Positions 18,319 through 27,558 of a DNA stretch of 64,000 bases are shown piece by piece. The position numbers and the translations under genes are program-made. Below the pieces are notes generated by a model that worked only from the letters and a program-made list of their open reading frames with translations, made no database searches and was not told the DNA's origin. Position 1 is the first letter of the stretch, and every line of letters begins with the position of its first letter. Where the stretch lies: positions 1 through 64,000 of the forward strand of contig NZ_JABAPM010000005.1 in NCBI RefSeq assembly GCF_018913465.1, written 5' to 3'. Origin of the DNA: Arcanobacterium phocae (lineage in GTDB: Bacteria > Actinomycetota > Actinomycetes > Actinomycetales > Actinomycetaceae).

Positions 18319-19932
18319 GTGATTCATACCCAAGATCTTTCCATGAATATCGGCACGCGTACGCTCATGTCTGGAGCCACATTACACGTGGATAAAGGCT
18401 CAGCTATCGGACTAGTTGGCCGTAACGGTGCTGGTAAAACAACCCTACTCAGACTTCTTGCCGGTGAAGGAACAACATCTGAAGTAGTAGAGCATACCGG
18501 TTTGATTAGCCGAAAAGGCTCCATTGGTTACTTGGCACAGGATCCGCGCATTGGCGATCCGAACCAGAAGGCACGCGATCGTATCTTGTCAGCTCGCGGA
18601 ATCGAGCAGATGCTACGTTCTTTAGAACGTGCCGAACATGATATGTCCACACTTACTGGTACGAAGCAGCAAAAAGCTATGGAAAAGTATGTGCGTTTGG
18701 ATATGCAGTTTACTGCAGCTGGTGGATACGCAGCAAAAGCTGAAGCTGCGCAGATCTCAGCCTCCCTCGGCCTACCAGAACGTGTGCTCGATCAAGAGCT
18801 CCATACTCTTTCAGGCGGTCAGCGTCGCCGTGTAGAGCTTGCACGTGTTCTGTTTTCTGGCGCAGATACACTCCTTCTTGATGAGCCAACAAACCACCTT
18901 GACCATGACTCGATTCTTTGGTTAAGGGATTGGCTAAAGACATACTCGGGCGGATACGTCGTAATTTCTCACTCAGTTGAATTGCTGCGTGAGACTGTTA
19001 ACCAGATCTGGTATTTGGACGCGAATCGTTCCGTTATTGATATTTATTCGATGGGCTGGGATGCCTACCTCAAACAGCGTGAGAGCGATGAAGCGCGTCG
19101 TCGTCGAGAACGTGCAAACGCAGAAAAGAAGGCCGCTGCGCTTACTGCGCAAGCCAACAAAATGCGTGCTAAAGCAACTAAAGCAGTTGCTGCCCAAAAC
19201 ATGCTCAAGCGTGCAGAAAAACTTGTTAGTAATCTCGAGGAAACACGTGCTGCGGACAAGGTAGCTCATCTGCGCTTCCCAGAGCCAGCGCCGTCGGGGA
19301 AAACGCCACTGATGGCTAAGGGACTTTCAAAGTCCTACGGTTCACTTGAAATTTTCGCAGGACTTGACCTGGCAATCGATCGAGGGTCAAGAGTGGTAGT
19401 GCTTGGCTATAACGGCGCTGGTAAAACGACGCTGTTACGAATACTCGCTGGAGTAGAAGACTCTGATACTGGTGAAGTAGTTGCTGGTCATGGGCTGAAA
19501 CTTGGCTATTATGCACAGGAACACGAGACTATTGACTCCAAAAAGACTGTTGTCGAAAACTTGCGTTATGTTGCCCCAGAACTCGACGATACGGGCGTGC
19601 GATCCGTACTCGGCTCGTTTCTCTTTTCTGGCGATGATGCAGACAAACCTGCTGGTGTGCTTTCGGGCGGCGAAAAAACACGGTTAGCCTTGGCGATGCT
19701 TGTGGTGTCAGCTGCGAACGTTCTGTTGCTCGACGAGCCGACTAATAATCTTGATCCTGCTTCGCGTGAAGAAATATTGAACGCGCTACGGAAATATGAA
19801 GGCGCAGTTATTCTCGTGACTCACGACGAGGGTGCTGTTGAAGCTCTTGATCCGGAACGTGTCCTTATTTTGCCAGATGGGGACGAAGATTTGTGGTCTG
19901 ATGATTACCTTGAACTGATAGCAATCGCTTGA
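18319..19932 (+). CDS. ABC-F family ATPase
   Basis: 537 aa with two ABC ATPase domains and no membrane helices: Walker A GRNGAGKTT near residue 35 and GYNGAGKTT near 372, signatures LSGGQRRRVEL and LSGGEKTRLAL, joined by a charged linker with RRRRERANAEKKAA. ABC-F proteins act on the ribosome (translation factors or antibiotic protection); subtype cannot be settled by eye. GTG 18319 is seven bases after a TAAACT box (18307-18312), so the mRNA is probably leaderless; AGGAGA is too close to serve as a ribosome site. Confidence 0.88.
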   Translation: MIHTQDLSMNIGTRTLMSGATLHVDKGSAIGLVGRNGAGKTTLLRLLAGEGTTSEVVEHTGLISRKGSIGYLAQDPRIGDPNQKARDRILSARGIEQMLRSLERAEHDMSTLTGTKQQKAMEKYVRLDMQFTAAGGYAAKAEAAQISASLGLPERVLDQELHTLSGGQRRRVELARVLFSGADTLLLDEPTNHLDHDSILWLRDWLKTYSGGYVVISHSVELLRETVNQIWYLDANRSVIDIYSMGWDAYLKQRESDEARRRRERANAEKKAAALTAQANKMRAKATKAVAAQNMLKRAEKLVSNLEETRAADKVAHLRFPEPAPSGKTPLMAKGLSKSYGSLEIFAGLDLAIDRGSRVVVLGYNGAGKTTLLRILAGVEDSDTGEVVAGHGLKLGYYAQEHETIDSKKTVVENLRYVAPELDDTGVRSVLGSFLFSGDDADKPAGVLSGGEKTRLALAMLVVSAANVLLLDEPTNNLDPASREEILNALRKYEGAVILVTHDEGAVEALDPERVLILPDGDEDLWSDDYLELIAIA

Positions 19933-19950
19933 CGTCTTAGATTAGATAGT

Positions 19951-19986
19951 CAGTGGCGGTCTCGCAAAGAATCGAGACCGCCACTG
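19951..19986. terminator. Bidirectional terminator between ABC-F gene and glgC
   Basis: CAGTGGCGGTCTCG (19951-19964) pairs perfectly with CGAGACCGCCACTG (19973-19986) around an eight-base loop. It sits between two convergent genes and may serve both. Confidence 0.8.
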
Positions 19987-20007
19987 AACCTATACAACAT
20001 GAATGTG

Positions 20008-21267
20008 TTAATCGCGAGTTATGTGAACACCCTTTGGTACGACGACGATTCCACCTTCGGATATCCAGCATCCACGTGCGCGATCGTGCTCATGGTCAAT
20101 ACCAATTTGCGCACCTTCGTCAATCTGGACGTACTTGTCAACGATTGCATTAACAACCGTGGCGTTACGACCCACGTTAACTCCATCAAATATGACTGAG
20201 TTACGTACTGAGGACCATGAGTTAACTCGAACATGTGGTGAAAGAACCGAAGCAATAACCTCACCACCGGAAATAATAACACCGGGAGAGATGATTGAAT
20301 CGAGAGCGTGCCCTAATCGTTCATGGTGGCCATACACGAATTTGGCCGGCGGAAGGCCAGTATAGCCGGTGTAGAGTGGCCAGTCTGTGTTATACAGGTT
20401 GAAAATTGGGTTAATAGCAATAAGATCCTGATTAGCTTCGTGGAACATGTCGATTGTACCGACGTCACGCCAGTAGTTGCGGTCGCGCTCAGTGGAACCG
20501 GGGATATCGTTGTATGTAAAGTCGTAGACTCCACAGTCCCCCTTCGACACAAACATTGGGACGATATCACCACCCATGTCATGATTCGAATCAGTGTTAT
20601 CCGCGTCTGCATGGAGGGCATTAACGAGCGCATCTGCACTGAAAACATAATTGCCCATGGATGCCAAAAATTCGCCAGGCGAATCAGGAAGCCCATCCAC
20701 ATGCTCAGGCTTTTCGAGGAATTCGCGGACCTTAGTGCAATCTGAGGGGTCGGTGTCGATAACTCCGAATGACGAACACATATGGAGCGGCTGACGCAAT
20801 CCAGCAATGGTTAATCCGTGCCCAGAGTCAATGTGCTGCTCAACCATTTGGGAGAAGTCCATCCGGTAGATGTTATCCGCACCTGTAATAACAACGTAAT
20901 CCGGGCGTTCATCATCCAAAATATTGAGGGATTGGAAGACCGCGTCTGCAGATCCGGAGAACCAGCTCTTGCCCACACGCTGCTGGGCAGGAACTGGTGC
21001 GATGTAATTGTCCAAAAGGGTGGACATGCGCCAAGTTTGAGAAATATGGCGATCCAAAGAATGTGACTTGTACTGGGTGAGTACCACGACTTTGAGGTAA
21101 CCCGAGTTCACTAGATTTGATAATGAAAAATCGATAAGGCGATAAATACCACCGAAAGGAACTGCTGGTTTGGCCCGGTCCTGAGTAAGCGGCATAAGAC
21201 GTTTGCCCTCGCCACCTGCAAGAACAATGGCTAGGACACGAGGTTTTGATCTTTTTCTTCCATGCAT
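20008..21267 (-). CDS. glgC: Glucose-1-phosphate adenylyltransferase GlgC
   Basis: 419 aa nucleotidyltransferase making ADP-glucose for glycogen and maltose-1-phosphate routes. The N-terminal motif [14 protein letters not shown] and [20 protein letters not shown] are diagnostic, with [13 protein letters not shown] in the catalytic domain and a left-handed beta-helix C-terminus. The start ATG at 21267 lies eight bases after TAAAGT (21280-21275 on this strand), so it may be leaderless. Divergent from glgA. Confidence 0.96.
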   Translation of the reverse strand: MHGRKRSKPRVLAIVLAGGEGKRLMPLTQDRAKPAVPFGGIYRLIDFSLSNLVNSGYLKVVVLTQYKSHSLDRHISQTWRMSTLLDNYIAPVPAQQRVGKSWFSGSADAVFQSLNILDDERPDYVVITGADNIYRMDFSQMVEQHIDSGHGLTIAGLRQPLHMCSSFGVIDTDPSDCTKVREFLEKPEHVDGLPDSPGEFLASMGNYVFSADALVNALHADADNTDSNHDMGGDIVPMFVSKGDCGVYDFTYNDIPGSTERDRNYWRDVGTIDMFHEANQDLIAINPIFNLYNTDWPLYTGYTGLPPAKFVYGHHERLGHALDSIISPGVIISGGEVIASVLSPHVRVNSWSSVRNSVIFDGVNVGRNATVVNAIVDKYVQIDEGAQIGIDHEHDRARGCWISEGGIVVVPKGVHITRD

Positions 21268-21456
21268 GAGTCTAACTTTAGCGGAGAGTTTCGGCGTTGG
21301 TGCGGTATTTATGGGTTTTCAACGCAATTTCCAAAACCTGCAAAAAGTTTCCGTAATCCTGCAACTTTTTACCAGAACATTTTGATTTGCTTTGCCCATT
21401 GATCCCAAAATCAGGCTAAGGTTAGAGCAGAATATTTCTCTAATGAAGGGACAGTC

Positions 21457-22680
21457 ATGCGTGTTGATCTACTGACTCGTGAGTATCCGCCACATATCTA
21501 TGGTGGTGCTGGTGTCCATGTAGCTGAGCTATCGAAAGTCCTGTCGGCTCACGCCGATGTGCACGTGCACGCTTTTGACGGACCGCGTCCTGCTACTGGT
21601 GATAATTCAATTCATGTAGAAGGCTATGATTATCTTGACGAGTTGGCGCAGACAAACAGTGCGATTAAGACGTTTGGCGTAGATCTTGCTATGGCGCAGA
21701 AGACCGCGGGTGCAGATATTGTCCATTCGCATACTTGGTATGCAAATATGGCTGGGCACTGGGCGTCTCTTTTACATGAGGTGCCGCACGTTATCTCTGC
21801 TCATTCCTTGGAACCGCTACGTCCCTGGAAGCGTGAGCAACTTGGGGGCGGCTATAACCTCTCATCGTGGGCAGAAAAAACTGCATATGAAGCAGCCGAC
21901 GGTATCATTGCTGTCTCACACGCCATGCGTGAAGACATCATTCGGTGCTACCCGGGATTAGACCCGCAGAAGGTTCACGTTATTCATAACGGAATTGATC
22001 TTGAGGCATGGAAAGCCCCGCAAACTGATGAACATAAGGCTAAAGCTCGAGCCTTCGTGCGGTCTTACGGTCTGAATCCCGATGTGCCAACGATTGCTTT
22101 TGTCGGGAGGATTACTCGGCAGAAGGGGGTTCCAGGGTTATTACGTGCGTTGGCTTACGTACCTGCTGATGTTCAAGTTATCCTGTGCGCTGGAGCTCCT
22201 GATACGCCTGAAATCTTGGCGGAGACGCGTGGGCTAGTTCAGCATTTGCAAGAACAGCGCGATGGCGTTGTATGGATCGATGAGCATTTGTCACGGGATA
22301 AGATCCAGCTACTTTTGGCCTGCTCGACGACGTTTGTCACCCCATCAATCTACGAGCCGCTTGGTATCGTGAATTTAGAAGCAATGGCTATGGGATTACC
22401 AGTCGTTGGCACTAATACGGGAGGCATCCCAGATTGTATTGACGACGGCGTTACCGGAGTCCTTGTTCCCATCGAGCAGGTGAATGATGGTACCGGAACA
22501 CCGGTAGATCCGGAAACATTCGAGCGCGATTTGGGACATGCTCTAGCAGAAATTGTCTCTGATCCGCAACGTGCTGCGCAGATGGGCCAAGCTGGTCGGC
22601 GTCGGGTAGAAGAGCACTTCTCCTGGGAAAATATTGCGGTTAAAACTATGGATTTCTACGGCAAGATTTTAGCTCGCTGA
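21457..22680 (+). CDS. glgA: Glycogen synthase / maltose-1-phosphate synthase
   Basis: 407 aa GT4 glycosyltransferase. It has REYPPHIYGGAGVHVAEL at the N-terminus, VGRITRQKGVPGLLRAL, and the donor-site EPLGIVNLEAMAMGLPVVGTNTGGIPD. Actinobacterial members of this family (GlgM in mycobacteria) use ADP-glucose to make maltose-1-phosphate, so that reaction is as likely as chain elongation. GAAGGGA precedes ATG 21457 and TAAGGT at 21417-21422 is a likely -10 box, giving a leader of about 28 bases. Confidence 0.93.
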   Translation: MRVDLLTREYPPHIYGGAGVHVAELSKVLSAHADVHVHAFDGPRPATGDNSIHVEGYDYLDELAQTNSAIKTFGVDLAMAQKTAGADIVHSHTWYANMAGHWASLLHEVPHVISAHSLEPLRPWKREQLGGGYNLSSWAEKTAYEAADGIIAVSHAMREDIIRCYPGLDPQKVHVIHNGIDLEAWKAPQTDEHKAKARAFVRSYGLNPDVPTIAFVGRITRQKGVPGLLRALAYVPADVQVILCAGAPDTPEILAETRGLVQHLQEQRDGVVWIDEHLSRDKIQLLLACSTTFVTPSIYEPLGIVNLEAMAMGLPVVGTNTGGIPDCIDDGVTGVLVPIEQVNDGTGTPVDPETFERDLGHALAEIVSDPQRAAQMGQAGRRRVEEHFSWENIAVKTMDFYGKILAR

Positions 22681-22716
22681 AACAAAAGTACAGGAAGAAC
22701 GAACTAGGTTAGGACT

Positions 22717-23502
22717 ATGGGAGAAGTTTTAAACGTATCTAATGTGACTGTTGTTCGGCATGGTCAAAAAATTTTGGATAATGTTTCGTGGCAGGTTCAT
22801 GATGATGAGCGCTGGGTTGTATTAGGCTCAAATGGGGCAGGGAAGACCACTCTCATTGCTTTGGCCACGGGTAGGATGCTCCCAACGGATGGTGATGTAA
22901 CGATAATTGGGGAGTCACCAGCAACTGCAGATATGAGTGAATTAAAAGCCTTGGTCGGAGTTGCCTCACAAGCAGTCGATGCGAAGATCAGTGGGCGCGA
23001 AACTGTGCTCGATGTTGTTCGTACGGCAGCTTATGGGCGAAGCTCGTCATGGACAGAAGCGTATGATGAAGAAGATACACAGCGGGCTTTGGGCCTACTA
23101 GCTTCGTTAGGGGTTGATCAACTAGCTGATCAACCGTTTAATAGGATTTCTTCTGGGGAACGTAAGAGAGTTGGAATCGCTCGAGCGCTTATGTCTGATC
23201 CGGAAGTCCTTGTTCTTGATGAACCCGCAGCAGGCCTTGACTTTGGCGGTCGGGAACAATTAATGATGACGCTCGAGGATTTTAGCCAAGCTCCTTACGC
23301 GCCCGTGATCGTGCTAGTAACACATCATGTGGAAGAAATTCCGATCGGGTTTACTCACGCATTGTTGATGAAAGAAGGTAAGATTTTTGCCAGTGGCCCG
23401 ATCGACGACGTATTAACCAACCAAAATATGACCGAAGTTTTTGGGCTCGTTACTCACATAAGCAAAGAAAACGGCCGTTATTTTGCTGCTGCCCGTCGTT
23501 AG
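22717..23502 (+). CDS. Stand-alone ABC transporter ATP-binding protein
   Basis: 261 aa single ATPase domain: Walker A GSNGAGKTT near residue 40, Q-loop region VGVASQAV, signature SSGERKRVGIARAL, Walker B VLVLDEPAAGLD and switch His in VTHHVEEI. No permease gene is adjacent, so the partner is unknown or it has a non-transport role. Probably leaderless: TAGGTT at 22705-22710 ends seven bases before ATG 22717. Confidence 0.85.
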   Translation: MGEVLNVSNVTVVRHGQKILDNVSWQVHDDERWVVLGSNGAGKTTLIALATGRMLPTDGDVTIIGESPATADMSELKALVGVASQAVDAKISGRETVLDVVRTAAYGRSSSWTEAYDEEDTQRALGLLASLGVDQLADQPFNRISSGERKRVGIARALMSDPEVLVLDEPAAGLDFGGREQLMMTLEDFSQAPYAPVIVLVTHHVEEIPIGFTHALLMKEGKIFASGPIDDVLTNQNMTEVFGLVTHISKENGRYFAAARR

Positions 23503-23571
23503 CTACTAGGCGCCTTCCATGTCTGATTCCTGATAGAATGAATAAAATTAATCGTCCTTAGGAGGGCGCAG

Positions 23572-23991
23572 ATGGCTTGGGGAATTTGGGCAATAATTTC
23601 TGCAGTGTTGCTGATTTTAGAAATGCTCACAGTTGACTTCACATTCACAATGGTGGCTGGCGGTGCATTAGCGGCAGCAGGAGTGTCTGCAATCGATGGA
23701 AACTTGGTTTTTCAGGTTGTCACATTTGCGATAGTTTCGGCTGTATTGTTGTTCCTTGTCCGTCCGTGGGCACGCCGTCATATCAATAATTCTTCTGCCG
23801 GCGAATCAAATGTATACGCCATGTCCGGCCAAGAAGCAGTTAGTTTGACTCGGATAGACCGCTCATCTGGACAAATTAAAATCAATGGCGAAACTTGGAG
23901 CGCTAAAACAGGTAGTGATCCAATCGAAGCTGGTGTAAACGTTGTTGTTACAACAGTGGAAGGCGCTCAAGCTATCGTGGTTCCTGCCTAG
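23572..23991 (+). CDS. NfeD-like membrane protein
   Basis: 139 aa. Two or three N-terminal membrane helices (WGIWAIISAVLLILEMLTVDF and following) and a C-terminal OB-fold domain (VSLTRIDRSSGQIKINGETWSAKT). NfeD proteins pair with SPFH proteins, and one follows directly. AGGAGGG precedes the ATG. TAGAAT near 23534 is a possible -10 box. Confidence 0.9.
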   Translation: MAWGIWAIISAVLLILEMLTVDFTFTMVAGGALAAAGVSAIDGNLVFQVVTFAIVSAVLLFLVRPWARRHINNSSAGESNVYAMSGQEAVSLTRIDRSSGQIKINGETWSAKTGSDPIEAGVNVVVTTVEGAQAIVVPA

Positions 23992-24020
23992 GGCGGGCCT
24001 AATAAAAGGAGGTTTCCACT

Positions 24021-25079
24021 ATGGGAAACGAAACGGATATCGCCTCTATGGTGTTGCTAGTTGTTCTTGCAATTTTAGCGTTATTTATCGTAGTGGCTAT
24101 TTGGCGTGCGGTACTTCAGGTGCATCAGGGATTCACCGTTATCGTGGAGCGTCTAGGAAAGTATCATAAAACGCTTAAACCTGGTCTGCACTTTTTGGTA
24201 CCGTTCATCGATTCGGTTCGTCAGCGTATCGATATGCGTGAGCAGGTGGTTCCATTTCCGCCACAACCCGTGATCACCTCGGATAACATTGTGGTCAATA
24301 TTGATACGGTCATTTACTATCAAGTGACTCAACCAGAGTCTGCGACCTATGAGATCGCTAACCCGATGGCAGCGATCGAGCAGCTTGCAGTAACGACTCT
24401 ACGTAACATCATTGGGTCAATGGATATGGAGCAGGCACTGACTGGCCGTGACCAAATAAATGGTCAGCTACGCGGCGTTCTTGACGAAGCAACTGGCCGG
24501 TGGGGCATTCGAGTATCTCGCGTAGAACTGAAAGCTATTGATCCACCGACGACCGTACAGTCTGCGATGGAACAGCAGATGCGAGCAGAACGTGATCGTC
24601 GTGCCGCAATTTTGACCGCCGAAGGTATTAAGCAATCAGCAATTCTTACTGCAGAAGGTGAAAAGCAATCCAAGATTTTACGTGCAGAAGGTGAAGCTCA
24701 AGCCGCAATTCTGCAGGCTCAAGGCGAATCTCGCGCGATTTTACAGGTCTTTGATGCTATTCATCGTGGTAATGCAGATCCGAAGTTGCTATCGTACGAA
24801 TACTTGAAGATGTTGCCGCAGATTGCGGAATCGTCGTCGTCGAAGCTCTGGATTGTTCCAACTGAACTTACCGCTGCGTTGAACGCAGTGACCGCTGGAT
24901 TCACTGGAAAAGCCACTGAAGAAAACACCGAAGTGGATTTCAGCGGACTTGACGACGGTGAATTGGCTACTTCGTTAGCAAATACTATTTTGCAAAGCAC
25001 GGATGAGGCGTTAGCTGATGCGCAAGGCGAAGCACATAAGGCAACTGAAGTAGCAGAAGAATCTAGTCAAAATAGCTAG
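24021..25079 (+). CDS. SPFH/band-7 (stomatin-like) membrane protein
   Basis: 352 aa. An N-terminal membrane helix (MVLLVVLAILALFIVVAIW), then a band-7 domain starting VHQGFTVIVERLGKYHKTLKPGLHFLVPFID, and a coiled coil rich in ILTAEGIKQSAILTAEGE repeats. The family forms membrane microdomain rings. AAAAGGAGG precedes ATG 24021; 29 bases after NfeD, so one operon. The acidic C-terminal 60 residues are low complexity. Confidence 0.93.
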   Translation: MGNETDIASMVLLVVLAILALFIVVAIWRAVLQVHQGFTVIVERLGKYHKTLKPGLHFLVPFIDSVRQRIDMREQVVPFPPQPVITSDNIVVNIDTVIYYQVTQPESATYEIANPMAAIEQLAVTTLRNIIGSMDMEQALTGRDQINGQLRGVLDEATGRWGIRVSRVELKAIDPPTTVQSAMEQQMRAERDRRAAILTAEGIKQSAILTAEGEKQSKILRAEGEAQAAILQAQGESRAILQVFDAIHRGNADPKLLSYEYLKMLPQIAESSSSKLWIVPTELTAALNAVTAGFTGKATEENTEVDFSGLDDGELATSLANTILQSTDEALADAQGEAHKATEVAEESSQNS

Positions 25080-25098
25080 AAATTTGCATAATTTAGTT

Positions 25099-25136
25099 AA
25101 GAATCCCCACTGCATGCTGGTGCAGTGGGGATTCTT
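25099..25136 (+). terminator. Terminator after the NfeD/SPFH operon
   Basis: AAGAATCCCCACTGCA (25099-25114) pairs perfectly with TGCAGTGGGGATTCTT (25121-25136), with a TT end. It lies just before the TACACT -10 box of the next gene. Confidence 0.85.
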
Positions 25137-25150
25137 GTACACTAGTAGGC

Positions 25151-25996
25151 GTGATTATCGAGCTAGATTCATTAGAAGATCCACGGCTAACTGACTACAC
25201 GTCACTCACTGACGTTGCCCTTCGTAAAAGTCTTGAAGCGGAGCGCGGGCTGTATATGGCAGAGGGAGATAAAGTTATTCGGCGAGCAGTTGCCGCCGGG
25301 CATACGCCACGGTCGTTTATTATGACTGCACGTTGGTTGTCCGCAATGCAGCCGATTATTGAACAGGCTACAGGCTCGGTGGATGGTGGCACAGTTCCGG
25401 TATATCTTGCTAGTGAAGAACTGCTTGAGCAACTTACTGGTTTCCATGTCCATCGTGGCGCCTTGGCGGCAATGAATCGGCCAGAATTGCTGCCGATAGA
25501 AACCTTTATTGGTAAGCATAGTTCTGCTCGGCGAATAGTGGTTTTGGAAAATCTTGTCAACCACACGAATGTTGGGGCAGTGTTCCGTTCGATGGCCGCG
25601 TTGGGATTTGATGCGGTTTTACTGACGGATTCGGCGTCTGATCCGCTCTATCGGCGTTCTGTACGGGTATCGATGGGCACAGTTTTCCAAGTGCCGTGGA
25701 CCCGTATCACTCATTGGCCACGTTCCATGCAAACTTTGAAGGACAACGGGTGGATTACTGCGTCTTTGGCGTTGCGAAAAGATGCGCTGACGCTTGACGA
25801 GTTTGCTCGTCTTCCAGAAGTATCAGCTCCAGATTCGAAAGTTGCTCTTATTTTGGGTACCGAGGGTGACGGTTTGAACGCGGCGACAATTGCGCATGCC
25901 GATCATGCAGTTATTATTCCGATGGCAGGCGAAGTCGATTCGCTCAATGTTGCAGCTGCCGGAGCAGTGGCCGCATGGGAGTTGCGGATCCGTTAA
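25151..25996 (+). CDS. SpoU/TrmH-family RNA 2'-O-methyltransferase
   Basis: 281 aa. N-terminal substrate-binding domain (to about 120), then the SPOUT domain with motifs VVLENLVNHTNVGAVFRSMAALG, LILGTEGDGLN and IPMAGEVDSLNVAAAGAVAAWE. Likely methylates rRNA or tRNA ribose; exact target not readable. GTG 25151 lies eight bases after TACACT (25138-25143), suggesting a leaderless mRNA. Its stop overlaps the convergent XRE gene by four bases. Confidence 0.9.
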   Translation: MIIELDSLEDPRLTDYTSLTDVALRKSLEAERGLYMAEGDKVIRRAVAAGHTPRSFIMTARWLSAMQPIIEQATGSVDGGTVPVYLASEELLEQLTGFHVHRGALAAMNRPELLPIETFIGKHSSARRIVVLENLVNHTNVGAVFRSMAALGFDAVLLTDSASDPLYRRSVRVSMGTVFQVPWTRITHWPRSMQTLKDNGWITASLALRKDALTLDEFARLPEVSAPDSKVALILGTEGDGLNAATIAHADHAVIIPMAGEVDSLNVAAAGAVAAWELRIR

Positions 25997-26292
25997 AGTT
26001 GCTCCTCATGTGCTTGAGTATAGCGATAAGCCGCAATTGCATCTCGCAGGAGAACCTCGACTTCCGTGTCAAGCACGGCAGAGAGCTTGAGCAGCGTGCT
26101 CAGCCGCGGATTGAGCGGCGAATTGCGTTTGCGGTCTGAGCGCCCGTACTCCATTTGTTGGTAGTGTTCCCGATTGATTTGTGCTTCGTTTGCTACCTGT
26201 TCCTGTGTTTTCCCGAGTTCTTTACGACGGCGAGCCAATGTTTTACCAAGAACGCTGCCTAAAACCCGTTCTGCATATGAGTATTCAGCCAT
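25993..26292 (-). CDS. Small XRE-family helix-turn-helix regulator
   Basis: 99 aa. The HTH covers residues 16-55 (TLARRRKELGKTQEQVANEAQINREHYQQMEYG), followed by a basic linker and a helical C-terminus (STLLKLSAVLDTEVEVLL). It has no ligand domain. An inverted repeat overlaps the region just in front of its start codon, fitting autoregulation. A near copy of that repeat is upstream of uvrB. Targets unknown. Confidence 0.85.
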   Translation of the reverse strand: MAEYSYAERVLGSVLGKTLARRRKELGKTQEQVANEAQINREHYQQMEYGRSDRKRNSPLNPRLSTLLKLSAVLDTEVEVLLRDAIAAYRYTQAHEEQL

Positions 26293-26311
26293 ACCTCAAG
26301 GATTGAGGTAT
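26291..26311. promoter_or_regulatory. Inverted repeat at the XRE gene start (candidate operator)
   Basis: ATACCTCAA (26291-26299) and TTGAGGTAT (26303-26311) form a perfect 9-bp inverted repeat with a three-base spacer, overlapping the start codon region of the XRE gene on the minus strand. The palindrome GGGTATACCC at 26330-26339 lies further upstream. Confidence 0.6.
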
Positions 26312-26355
26312 GCCCGGCTAAAGTCAGGAGGGTATACCCGGCACAGCTGGAGGGC

Positions 26356-26832
26356 TCAGGATATGTCGGCCGCGGCTATAAAATCCAGTTGACGCCATGC
26401 TTCATAAACTGCGATTGATGCTGAATTGGCTAAATTGAGCGAGCGTCGGCCGGGGAGCATAGGGATCCGCAGATGCTTGGTAATGTACGGATCGTCGAGG
26501 ACATCGCTGGGAAGGCCTGTTGGTTCGGTTCCAAAAAGTAGAACGTCTTCGTCTTGGTATCGTTCATCTGCGTAGCTGTTTTCAGTGTGCGATGTGAATG
26601 CAAAGATGCGTCGATCATTTCCGAAGTATTCTTTTGCAGCTTCCCAATTGGGGTGGATGACGACGTCGGCTAGATCGTGATAATCGAGACCGGCACGGCG
26701 TAGATGCGCGTCGGCAAAATTGAAAGCGAGCGGTTCAATGAGATGTAGACGAGCACCGGTGCATGCTGCTAAACGTATGGCGTTGCCGGTGTTGCCTGGA
26801 ATCTTTGGTTCATGGAATACAAAATTTAACAC
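26356..26832 (-). CDS. trmL: tRNA (cytidine/uridine-34 2'-O)-methyltransferase TrmL
   Basis: 158 aa minimal SPOUT methyltransferase. FHEPKIPGNTGNAIRLAACTGARLHLIEPL at the N-terminus and LFGTEPTGLP plus IPMLPGRRSLNLANSASIAVYEAWRQ at the C-terminus are typical of TrmL, which methylates the wobble ribose of tRNA-Leu isoacceptors. GTG 26832 is seven bases after TAATCT (26844-26839 on this strand), so it is probably leaderless. Divergent from the imuA' operon. Confidence 0.92.
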   Translation of the reverse strand: MLNFVFHEPKIPGNTGNAIRLAACTGARLHLIEPLAFNFADAHLRRAGLDYHDLADVVIHPNWEAAKEYFGNDRRIFAFTSHTENSYADERYQDEDVLLFGTEPTGLPSDVLDDPYITKHLRIPMLPGRRSLNLANSASIAVYEAWRQLDFIAAADIS

Positions 26833-26883
26833 CTTTTAAGATTAGCGCAAAAGTGTCATGAATTTTATGTGGGAGCTGTAGGA

Positions 26884-26906
26884 TAATCTATCGAACAGAT
26901 GTTCGA
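26884..26906 (+). promoter_or_regulatory. LexA (SOS) box and -10 element of the imuA'-imuB-dnaE2 operon
   Basis: TCGAACAGATGTTCGA at 26891-26906 is a perfect match to the actinobacterial LexA box TCGAAC-N4-GTTCGA. TAATCT at 26884-26889 is a good -10 box, which places the transcription start inside the LexA site, as expected for repression. Confidence 0.92.
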
Positions 26907-26916
26907 AAGGGGAGTT

Positions 26917-27558
26917 GTGAATAATCGTCTTGCATTGGCACAACGTGTTCTTGCTGAAGCGGAGCGTAATGCTGGGGTACGTCCGGTCAAGGAACCTGTG
27001 GTGTACCACAATGTTTATGATGTTCCGCAGTATCTTCTTCCAGTTTTCCCGCATGGAATCGCTAAAGGAAGCATTGTTGAGATTGCTGGATCCTTGAGCA
27101 TTGGCGTGATGCTGGCCGGCATAGTTGCACGGCAAGGAGCTTGGGTAGCATGCGTAGGAATGCCTTCTTGGGGGTGGTCCCTCGCAGATGCTAGTGGTAT
27201 ATCGTTGCATAGATGCGTGACGATTCCTTACGTTTCGCAACATTCTGCACAAGTGATGTCAGCTGTTATCGATGGATTTGATGTTGTTATTGCTCCTAGT
27301 ACGCTCATTCCGCATCGGCAACAACGAATTTTAGAACGCAGAGTAAGAGCTCGGTCCGGTGTTTTATTCAGTTTAGGATCTTGGGCTGGGAGTACAGACC
27401 AAGTGCATGGAGTCATGCGCGATGCCAGCGGTGAAATTTTGAAAAATGAGCGACGTGTTGCAGAGATCTGTCCTATCAGCCATATGGACTATGAAGTTTC
27501 GTCATGGTGGGGATCTGCTTTGGTGAGATTTTCTCATACCGGATGGGGCAGTGTGTGA
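26917..27558 (+). CDS. imuA': ImuA', accessory protein of the mutasome
   Basis: 213 aa from GTG 26917, with AAAGG six bases upstream; ATG 26899 inside the LexA box is an alternative. A RecA-like remnant: PVFPHGIAKGSIVEIAGSLSIGVMLAGIVARQGAWVACVG corresponds to the RecA core, but the Walker A lysine motif is not recognisable. ImuA' links ImuB and DnaE2 during mutagenic translesion synthesis. Its stop overlaps the imuB start. Confidence 0.85.
   Translation: MNNRLALAQRVLAEAERNAGVRPVKEPVVYHNVYDVPQYLLPVFPHGIAKGSIVEIAGSLSIGVMLAGIVARQGAWVACVGMPSWGWSLADASGISLHRCVTIPYVSQHSAQVMSAVIDGFDVVIAPSTLIPHRQQRILERRVRARSGVLFSLGSWAGSTDQVHGVMRDASGEILKNERRVAEICPISHMDYEVSSWWGSALVRFSHTGWGSV

Noticed and set aside
20313-20807. 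164-codon minus-strand frame inside glgC
   Set aside because: Same strand, other frame than the clear glgC reading; no family features.
26842-27252. 136-codon minus-strand frame across the imuA' promoter
   Set aside because: It covers the LexA box and the trmL promoter and is antisense to imuA'; no recognisable protein.
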